A stretch of DNA of 64,000 nucleotides from Auricularia sp. M13 (Eukaryota > Basidiomycota > Agaricomycetes > Auriculariales > Auriculariaceae), in contig CM073202.1 of NCBI GenBank assembly GCA_037042915.1, positions 620,001-684,000 on the forward strand, given 5' to 3'. Of the stretch, positions 56,204 through 64,000 are shown piece after piece. The first letter of the stretch is position 1, and each line of letters begins with the position of its first letter. A program made the translations under genes and the position numbers. The notes below the pieces were generated by a model. That model worked only from the letters and a program-made list of their open reading frames with translations, searched no databases and was not told where the DNA came from.

Positions 56204-57227
56204 TGTTACGGTGCGCGGCGATCTTGCCCATACGCCGCTTCCGTTGGATCTCTTTCGCCGCTTCACCCGCTCCGTCGGACCGATATACCCGTTCCGCATG
56301 CCTCTCCGGACCGCTGGCACCTCGGCTACCTTCTCTCGGCGTCACCGGACCCCTGTCAACCTCGGTCCTTGGATGCGACGCGCTATTGCGATTGTTGTCG
56401 ATCACCGCTGTGTTGGTTTCCAACCAGCGTGTAGCCGTTCGTCGGTCCGTCTCCTCGGCGTCACATTACGGCCTACACCTTCGGAGATGCCGCACACCAC
56501 ACCTCGGGTATTGCCCTGCATGGCCGGTGTGCGCTGGGAGTACAGGTGAAGCTGCAACGATCGTGCCGACATACATCCTTCACCCTCTGTCCCCTGGATG
56601 CTCAACCGCTCCGGCACCTCGGACCTCGGCCGCCACACTCTCCTCGGTCCGCGTGCGGCATGGTCCATGGTCCGGAGGCTGTCCGGATGGAGTGGGAGTG
56701 TTGATTGTTGGGTGGTGCGCTCGTACCTCGCTCGCTGACGCGTTGCGCTCGCTGCTGCGCTCGCCATTGCGTCGGCGCCTTTCGCCCCTGGTGTCGGTGC
56801 GTGCATACATGCAAGGACACCTCGGTCTGTCTCGGATACCCGCCCGATACCCTCCATAGGCACGGACATCCTTTATCCCCTTCGTCCGGAGTCGTTCTGC
56901 GCCTTCGGCGCGACGCTTCACTCTTTCTTGACCCTCCCTTGACTCCCTTTACCCCCCATTGCTTCCACTGGCTCTCGATTACCCTCGGTGACTTCCCCGA
57001 TGCCTTTCCCATCGCTTCCGGACCTCTCTTTGGTGTTGGTTGGCTTCCTTTGTTGTCCGGAGCGTTCGGATCCGATTTGCCTCCGATCGGACTATATGTA
57101 CCGGCGATTGCCCTCCGATGTACCCTAGGTTGGATCTGGTCTATTATGTGTTCGACCTTCCCCTCCTGAGTACCCTTCCTGGTCGGCTACGCCTCCTGGT
57201 CGGTGGTGTATGCAGCACACCGTGACA
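56204..57227. mobile_element. 1,024-bp solo LTR of a retrotransposon
   Basis: It starts TGTTACGG and ends CCGTGACA, i.e. TG...CA with a short inverted repeat. A 5-bp duplication GCACA flanks it (56199-56203 and 57228-57232). Removing the element and one GCACA rejoins the LINE reading frame perfectly (AICPVC to CKESMEHIL). No gag-pol is inside. Composition is strongly CT-rich on the plus strand with recurrent TCCGGA/CTCGG words. It is probably Gypsy-type. Confidence 0.8.
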
Positions 57228-57531
57228 GCACACAGGGCATATTGCACGCTGCTCTTTTTCAGGGACATGTGACCAGTCACGCCCCAGTTTGTATGCACCA
57301 TGGAATAATTTCCACATATAGTCACGCACTGGGCGTCTGAGATCCTTTGTTCTGATGGATTTCCACAGTTTATCATCTGGAACAACATCACCAGATACTT
57401 CAGCATTAGCACATCTTGCCATTTCAATGTTCAACAGTGTGCGCTGTCTTTCAGGAACCTTTTTTAGTGCCAGGATTTGCTTGTAGAACTCCAGCTTGCT
57501 TTCGTCGCTTCTTGGGCCTGCGAATTCAGTA

Positions 57532-58236
57532 CTGCCATCGGCGTTCCCGAAGGCGCGACCGGAAAATCGCCGAAAAACGCGCGCACGACGCGCTGCGACC
57601 GTTCGCGTCACCGCCGGCGCATTCCTCATGCTACGCCCTCCACACTCTGGGGCTGAGGTCTTGCACAGGATGGCCGCTATGCCCGCGCATGATCAGAGCT
57701 GGTGTGATCTCTTTATTAAGTTGGTTAATTTACACTCACACAGGGCATTGCTGGTCCAGAGCCACAGGTATTGAGCGAGGGGTGCTCACAACTCATGTAC
57801 AGTGTTGGTAGTACCATAATATAGCTTTATAAACCCTCATTTCACAGTGTGTCTCGCTCAGACGCTGCTGCTGCAGAGCCTGTTTACATGCTATTTCACA
57901 GCGGCCGTTGAGGACCCAGGAAACCCGAATAATCCTTAACAATGATGGCTTAATCCATGGCCATTGTAAAGCTACGTGCTCCGGGTGTCAGACCTGTGCT
58001 AAGTGCAATGGATGAGCCAGGGGTGAATGGATGCTCGGATTGCATCGAAAACAAAGGAGTCCACATTAGCCCTGATCATGCACGGGCATAGCGGCCATCC
58101 TGTGCAAGACCTCAGCCCCAGAGTGTGGAGGGCGTAGCATGAGGAATGCGCCGGCGGTGACGCGAACGGTTGCAGCGCGTCGTGCACGTGTTTTTCGGCG
58201 ATTTTCCGGTCGCGCCTTCGGGAACGCCGATGGCAG
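57532..58236. mobile_element. 705-bp TA-flanked element with about 170-bp inverted repeats
   Basis: Ends are CTGCCATCGG...CCGATGGCAG, bordered by TA on each side (57530-57531, 58237-58238). The inverted repeats, 57532-57702 and about 58066-58236, are nearly identical; four of the five differences noticed are C-to-T or G-to-A changes at CpG. The interior of roughly 360 bp has no coding capacity. It is inserted in the LINE, whose frame continues on both sides. Confidence 0.75.
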
Positions 58237-58341
58237 TAATGATATAAAGAGTGTCACGAAAGATGTACTGGCGAGTCGGTCAAATGCGGTTTTCTGCTGC
58301 TCCTTCACCCCATCTCGCCTGGTATGGCATTTTTTCGGCAC

Positions 58342-59050
58342 TACCGGATGAGTGACATTTGACTAACTTGACGCTGGCACCTTCGCAGGGCTTCTTCGTA
58401 TATCATGAATACAGGATTCCGCGTGCCCGCGACACGATTTGCCTCGCTAGCTGCAGTTCTATGCCTCCTGGAGTCCTGGATAAATCAGAGCGCTACTTCC
58501 ACGACGCGGAAAAGGTCCTGGTCTCGTCCAAAAAAAGCACTTGACTTGGCCATGTCATCTCATCTGCGTGAAAAGTCAGTCCTGCTGCATTACCCTGTTT
58601 TCGGAAGTGTGCTCATCGTTCCGTCTGCCCATCAGGCTGCCGGGGATTGCGCGCCGTTATAGCTTGTGCTCCCGCACGTGGAGGCATACGCAGATCATCT
58701 CCTACTGGACTCTGGGCGATGATTTCATGGTACCTCGAAAATCTTCGCGTTTTTAGCGGGCGAACATGTGCTCCTGCTTCTGCGACCCATTGACAATCGG
58801 TACGAGGTCCCAACGCGCATCTCCTTCTCTCGGAAATGTCTGATCAGCATATGCAGAACACGTGTGCCCTTCCAACCTGGTATCTCAACGAAGGCGCCCA
58901 CTGCACTGCCATGGAAGAGAACCATCGATGGACGCTGCGAAAGCTTCAAGAGCCGCCGGCGAATCGCGCCCGCATATCCATAAAGGTCAGCATTATCCAC
59001 TGGCTCAGTTCTCCATGAGCTGTGCACTCTGTCTTCAGCCTCTTTCACTC
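58342..59050 (+). promoter_or_regulatory. 5' flank of trefoil gene 3
   Basis: It holds the duplicated block 58755-58845 that matches the flank of trefoil 1, and a CCATAAAGG string near 58978 at a position like one upstream of trefoil 1 (minus strand near 8629). No separate gene is claimed. Confidence 0.4.
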
Positions 59051-60454
59051 ATGCTGTCCGCTGTGCTTCTCCTCGTCGCCGCCGTGTTCGCCGCCCCGGC
59101 CCTTGCGGCAGTCACCAGCAGGCTTTATCGCATCTCAAGCAACTACTTAGTGCGACACGTCATCAGCCATAGCGGTGCGCTATATAATATAGCCTCCAAA
59201 ACCTCTGGAGACATTCACGAGTGCTGTACTGATTATCTACGCAGGCGGCGAAATCGCGGCCTGGGTCGACAGGGGAACTCTGGAGCAGCTTGTATGCTTC
59301 TCCTGCGCCGCATTTGCCGTTGAGGGCCAATATTGAACTCGTTGGCAGTGGTCGGTGATTATTTCGAACGGGTCGGCGTCCATTCAGAACGTCGGCACCG
59401 GGGCATTCATCTCTATTGTCGAGGATGGCCCGGGGGCTAGCGTCGTGCCCGGCGCAACGCCTTATCTGTGGAAAATTACTCCGGATTCGCGCTCTGCTAT
59501 TCGGTGAGTACCGTTTTAAACCACAATCCGCACCGGGCGAGGCTGATTTAGTCTCTTTCCCTATCACGTCTAGGACGGTGTCGGGGGATAAGGAGCTATC
59601 TCTCTGGGACTCATATGAAGGCCAGGTATGTCGACGTCCGCATCATTGTCTTGGCCTTATCGCGTTTCTCACCGTTTGCGCGTGATATCCTCAGCTCCTG
59701 GCAGACCATCCGTGCGTGGCCGAGCTTCAAATTTCTCTATGTAACGCGGAACCTAACAGATCTTCAGAAACGACTCGAACGCCCATCGTTGGACCTTTGT
59801 GCCCGCAGTTCCTCAGCCGCACGCATATAGAGTCTGGAACGAGGCTAATAACCTGTATCTCGGTGAGCGAATATATCGCTCTGCGTTCACCCCGCCGTCC
59901 ATCCCTCCCAGGAATATAATGACGAAACTGCCATCTAGATGAAGTGCCTGGAGATTGCAGCAGTGATGTTTCAAGTTGTATCGCAGCCACACCGTTTAAT
60001 TCCAGCTGCAAGAGTCAAGTGGTGCGTACATGTATTTTCCCGTTTCCTTCCACCGGCTCACCGCACAGCAGTGGCATGTAGATGGGACCTCCTCCTGCGG
60101 CAGCCTGCCGACCCTACAGAATGCCGCCAGTGGGAAATATCTCTGTGAAAGTCCCTTAGGCTTTTCTGGCACCCAGCCGTCCGCAGGGCCAGTGGCGGTC
60201 GAATGGGTCTATGGCTTTGTCGGTGGCCAAATGACGTGCGTCCAATGCGCGCCACTGGGATAGCACGACATGCCGCGATGATAACGCTCTCTCTCAGTCT
60301 ACTCTCAACCTTTCTTGATCTATTCGACGTTACTACGCTCACTGTCTCAGGTGGCAAGGTACGAGAAGACGCCTTCTCTGGTTGTGAACATAGACAACGC
60401 AACTCGCAGGTCTACCTGTCTGCTTCGGAGACCGGTCCAGGAACCTCGTCGTAA
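59051..60454 (+). CDS. Secreted beta-trefoil-like protein (copy 3)
   Basis: The apparently intact family member. Signal peptide MLSAVLLLVAAVFAAPALA, then AVTSRLYRISSNYLVRHVIS, AAWVDRGTLEQL, QWSVIISNGSASIQNVGTGA, TPYLWKITPDS, TVSGDKELSLWDSY and RWTFVPAVPQPHAYRVWNEA. After further introns come FNSSCKSQ, QWHVDGTSSCGSLPTLQNAA, VEWVYGFVGGQM and LFDVTTLTVSGG. The last frame runs to TAA 60452-60454; the final exon may instead stop earlier if an intron begins at the GTACGA after SGGK. The fold is inferred from the repeated strand pattern of ricin-B-like proteins. A carbohydrate-binding or protease-inhibiting role is possible; the sequence does not decide. Confidence 0.65.
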
Positions 60455-61885
60455 GTGGTAGCGCATCATTATTGATTAGTCCTCATGCCGCGCCTGATTC
60501 AGAGATCAGACGTGGATCTTCAAACCGGTATTTTGAGCGAGGGAGAGGTTGTGCCAACGCTACACGTTCGAGACATACAGTAGACAGCATCATCCGCGTG
60601 ACTCTTGATCTGTTGTGTGTACTATGTGTGGATTCAGACGTGAGATATGGATTCGTGGCGCGTTTGGAGTCACGTTCGTCGAATTTTGATGTCCGCTCCA
60701 GCAACGGATCGAAAGCACGTGACTATGATGTGACCTGCCGTTGACTGTCGTCGTCACCGCCCCCGCCGCCTCGCTACGTGCCCGTCACATTCAACTGCTT
60801 TCTTGTTCACGGCCTTCCTGCCTCTAGCGCTGGATTTGGGTATTCCGCGCCGGCGCTCAGCGGATATGGGCTGATCCATAATGCCGCTCGCGCCCGTGCT
60901 TGCTTTAAATCCTCCAGTCTCTGGCACCCGGCGCTGCTGTCCTACGCGCTCGCATATAAAGTGCATACCCAAAAGCCACAGTCAGTTGCCGTGCACTACG
61001 ACATGGCGTTTGGGCATACTCTTCAGAGTCGCCGACCTGGCAAAAATTGGTCCACTGCCGCGCCTGCTTTCTCCACGTTCCTTGGCCGGACTCTCGTTTC
61101 CACCCTGTGATTCCCATGCTCCCCGAAGAACGTACGCAGGTCCTGCTGTTTCTTCTATTTGACGCTGGTTGATGGGCTGGTTTCACTTTCGACCGATTGA
61201 CGTGCAGGTGTTCTTCGTGCACATGCCTGTCGACATTGACTGATGATCTACGGCAAGCGACTAGAAGCTGGGATCCTGGAAGATACTCAAGCACTCACTG
61301 CTGCTATTGGTCGGGCGTGCAAAGGATACCATGCTTTCGGGTCGTTTGAAGGCCAACAGAGTCCATCACTAACTTCGACGACGTGCGCACGCGTGTTGCA
61401 TGTCTGTGGCGTTGGAACGAACACGATGGACTGCCAAATCCTTTTGCGCTTCAATGTCAAGGAGTGCTCAGCGCTGCGCAGCTGACCGCTGCTGAGAGTC
61501 GAGTGCTATCTTCGCGAACTGCCAGTGCCATATCAGTATTGATGGTCTGAAATTTCTCTCGAACTCCCGCGCATCCTCCGACCGTGTGTCGGCGGTCTGG
61601 TGCTGTCACCGGCGGGGACTTCCCTCGTGTCTCGATGTGCTTCAAGCACCATCGTTCAGCATGTTCCTGGTTCGGCCCGAATACCGTAGGGAGAGCAGAA
61701 TGTGCTGTCATATGAACTCGATTTGGTTTGACGCGGATGTCATATCTGGACGGACTGACACTGCGCGCGCGCCACCTGGATGCGCTTTCCTACTCGTCCG
61801 CGGTCTTTCCAGGTCAGGCTGTCCCAAATAAGTACCTGTTAGATGTATTCCCCCCATCTATCTGATGGGTCTAAAGGATGTTTTT
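60455..61885. other. Gene-poor stretch downstream of trefoil 3
   Basis: About 1.4 kb, no gene supported. Positions 61468-61486 are identical, in reverse complement, to 9223-9241 (19 bp, GTCAGCTGCGCAGCGCTGA) near trefoil 1, and a diverged form lies near 33024. Confidence 0.4.
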
Positions 61886-61889
61886 CATA

Positions 61890-62420
61890 CAGGCAGCCTG
61901 GGCATGCCTGCAGCCCCACACCTAATAATATAACACATCTCAGACAGGCTCAGGCAAGCACAGGCAGCTACCACACATCACAGCCCATCATCTCAATGCC
62001 TGCCTAGTTTTGAAGGCATCAGACTGCCTCCTGCCTGCAATTTATAGGCATCTGGGCACTGCCTGCCTGCTGCCTGCAGGCATCCAAACTTCAATGCAGG
62101 CATCTTGGCATCATCTCAGGCATATCTATGCACCTGCCTGGACCTCACAGGCATCAGTAAGCTGCTCTGGGAACATCCCAAGTACGTCAGATTGATTACC
62201 TGAAAGACTTGCAGGCATACCCTTCCCAAGGATCAGGCATCAAGCTGGTTGCCTGCTCCCTTTGTAGGCATCAAAAGCTGCCTGCCTTCCCCTGCCTGCA
62301 GGCTGCCTAATTGTGAGAATCATGTGCAGGCATAAATCTCAGGCAATCAGGCTGCCTGTGTGTGGGATAGGCATCAGATCAATTGCCTATCTCCTTTCTA
62401 GGCTGTCTGCCTGCCTTCGA
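61890..62420 (+). repeat. Cluster of AGGCATC/CAGGCAT motifs (forward)
   Basis: About a dozen copies of AGGCAT (mostly CAGGCATC), mixed with CCTGCCTG words and irregularly spaced at 20-60 bp. The mirror-image word GATGCCT dominates at 63610-63965. No coding. Confidence 0.75.
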
Positions 62421-62520
62421 AGTGCAGAATGTAGAGCTGCAATGAACCAAAAGCCCTACTAGTCCCTGCATTAGCTAGTAAGTGTCACCCTATTACTCTA
62501 GATCTGTGAGGACTACTATC

Positions 62521-62695
62521 AATCTATGTCCAGAAGTGTTTGTGTCCAGAAGTATTTATGTCCAGAGTATTTGTGTCCAGAAGTGTTTGTGTCCAGAAGT
62601 ATTTATGTCCAGAAGTATTTGTGTCCAGAAGTGTTTGTGTCCAGAAGTTTTTGTCCAGAAGCTTTCTAGTCCAGAAGTGGGTTTTGTCCAGCAGT
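62521..62695 (+). repeat. 16-bp minisatellite (TGTCCAGAAGTATTTG type)
   Basis: About ten imperfect tandem units of TGTCCAGAAGT(G/A)TTTG. The frame through them gives a repetitive CLCPEVF-like peptide, which I take as an artefact. Confidence 0.8.
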
Positions 62696-63609
62696 AAAGT
62701 TTTTTACTAGGACAGTTTTCTTAACTACATGTGCGTATCTTGGAGGCAACATGCTTGCTATTCATGTGGAAGGGCATATATCACTCGTCAAGGCTAGTGC
62801 TCAGATGGGACGAGGGTTGATGAAGCGGTGGACAAGCAGTGTAATCCAGGCCATAGAGACTTCCTGCATGCCAGACGGGCTCCAGAGTATAGCCCATGTT
62901 GATGGAGAACTAAGGTACATATAGCAACCAAGCTTAGCATGGTTGGAGAGGTGCGTACATCAGGCAGAGGGTGCATGGTGGGAATCTGACAGAGTTGTTG
63001 TGGCTTAGCCAATCCATTCCACTCACATCGACAGTCTCATAAAGCACTGTGGGCGCTCAGCAGAAGGTGCAATGACACAAGCATAGATGAAGGTAGGGTA
63101 CATGAGGGATGTCGCTCCACGAACAACATCCCACACTGCCAATATGCCTGATCATAATAACACTTCCGTGCCTACCCAAGCGGGACCCACAGTTCTGTCA
63201 CTGCGTTAAGCCTACGATCAAGAGCTAGTACGTATTGTCCATGGTAGATTTATAGTGGGGATCCTTTGAACGTTCAACCGAACCTCCAATGGGCTGTCTA
63301 GAGTCAGATGTGCGCCTAGGTAATTGGCAGCTATCACAGGCCATGATTGTACATTTGAATTGGTGTTGTGAAGCCACTACAGATCCCTAGCAGTACATAC
63401 TGTTACGTTTTGCGTCAATTGTGTCCATATGCCACTCCTGTTAGATTTCTTTTGCAGCTTTTCCCACTCGTTTTGGCACATATCCTTATTCCGCAAGCCT
63501 CTCCAGATCTCCTGCACCACTTTGACACCCTCTGACTTCTGTCCTGGGTTGCGGTGTGCTGCTACGATTTTCCTTGATTTGCATGTTCTGCCTACAGTAT
63601 AGAGAAAGT
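62696..63609. other. Core between the two motif clusters
   Basis: About 900 bp. A minus-strand frame (63377-63622; ITDFLYTVGRTCKSRKIVAA, EIWRGLRNKDMCQNEWEKLQ) has a protein-like composition and could be a transposase exon, but no family is recognised and its counterpart exons are not seen. Confidence 0.3.
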
Positions 63610-63965
63610 CTGTAATGCCCAAAAGTTATACAGGTGTACCTTTGATGCCTAGAAGTCAAACAGGCATGCCTGTGATGCCTAGAAATCAGACAGGCATGCC
63701 TGTGATGCCTGGCAACTACGCTGACTTGCCTGTGATGCCTATCAAATTTCTAGGCATGTCTGTGATGCCTACTATCCTTGCTGTGATGCCTATGATGCCT
63801 AGTCTGCCTGCAGAAACTGAGCATGATCTAGGCATCTCGAGTCATTGCCTGCATAAAGTTGTGATGCCTGCCTGATGCCTGAGAGCTGCCTGCCTGATGC
63901 CTACATGATGCCCAAGAACTATGTGTGTGATGCCTGTGTGATGCCTGCTTGATGCCTGTGTAATG
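63610..63965 (-). repeat. Cluster of GATGCCT motifs (inverted relative to 61890-62420)
   Basis: A dozen or more copies of GATGCCT(A/G), the reverse complement of AGGCATC, often as GCCTGTGATGCCTA. It is close to the window end and may continue beyond it. Confidence 0.75.
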
Positions 63966-64000
63966 TCCATACAATAGGAATTCGTGCAAATACTTGGTAG

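Larger units (their letters stand above)
55502..58341 (-). mobile_element. Tad-like LINE, 3' part with RNase-H-region relics, split by two insertions
   Basis: The minus strand carries the C-terminal third of a basidiomycete LINE ORF2: TLYIITEFAG, RRPVRDYMWKLFHGAYKLG, AICPVC and ESMEHILTECPG, then RLYRILISESAHLIWKI and RKLVLQTWQDT to ESGVLLGIGN. The order matches the conserved RNase-H/zinc-finger tail of agaricomycete Tad-clade elements. It ends in a 3' UTR and poly(A). It is dead: TGA interrupts after ISESAHLIWKI and near 58290, both at sites expected to be CGA (arginine), consistent with CpG decay. Insertions lie at 56204-57227 and 57532-58236. The upstream reverse-transcriptase part is absent. 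Confidence 0.75.

Noticed and set aside
56173-56859. 228-residue open frame on the plus strand
   Set aside because: It lies within the solo LTR, is driven by CT-rich composition and shows no domain.
62482-62697. Repetitive peptide frame over the minisatellite
   Set aside because: Explained by the 16-bp tandem repeat; no start or splicing support.
1-64000. CRISPR arrays, bacterial operons or phage-type defence genes
   Set aside because: Intron-rich eukaryotic genes throughout; no regularly spaced identical repeats with unique spacers were seen.

Overview
The window reads as nuclear DNA of a filamentous basidiomycete, most likely a wood- or litter-inhabiting Agaricomycete. Genes are rich in short introns of about 50-60 nt with GT..AG ends. 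GC content is moderately high. Both strands are densely used, and several families are typical of this group (DUF6589, BTB and F-box expansions, GH18 killer-toxin-like chitinases, P450s, beta-trefoil secreted proteins). All gene models were spliced by eye, so outer ends are firmer than internal exon borders.

Layout. 0.4-5.5 kb: VPS39/VAM6, with one abnormally long intron. 5.8-9.3 kb: a BTB-domain gene tail to tail with a secreted beta-trefoil-like gene. 9.6-15.7 kb: a convergent pair made of a RecQ-like helicase and a DUF6589 protein, each preceded by the same 24-bp motif in inverted orientation. This is the best candidate for an undescribed mobile system. 16.2-17.0 kb: a cysteine-rich secreted protein. 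17.6-25.7 kb: a secreted beta-helix module that reads in frame into a GH18 chitinase-like module with a long C-terminal region. 26.5-32.4 kb: relics and paralogues (trefoil relic, second BTB gene, F-box/LRR-type gene, trefoil pseudogene). 34.4-45 kb: housekeeping and regulatory genes (Sur7/PalI membrane protein, THG1, ERV41/ERGIC2, a C2H2 protein, an F-box-like protein, casein kinase 2 beta). 46.1-52.1 kb: two tandem paralogous cytochrome P450s. 52.8-53.7 kb: an acidic conserved protein. 54.2-58.3 kb: a nest of transposable elements built on an F-box relic. It holds a 372-bp TA-flanked MITE and a Tad-like LINE with a 36-nt poly(A); the LINE is itself split by a 1,024-bp solo LTR and a 705-bp TA-flanked inverted-repeat element. 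59.0-60.5 kb: an intact third trefoil gene. 61.9-64 kb: two clusters of a short AGGCATC motif in opposite orientations around a minisatellite, probably one end and the body of another transposon that runs off the window.

The core genes are unrelated in function: endolysosomal tethering, tRNA-His maturation, ER-Golgi cargo retrieval, CK2 signalling and cortical membrane organisation. The accessory genes share two themes: secreted carbohydrate-active or carbohydrate-binding proteins (trefoil family, beta-helix/GH18, cysteine-rich protein), and substrate-adaptor families (BTB, F-box) that have duplicated locally together with the trefoil genes. Transposon traffic is the likely source of the broken copies.
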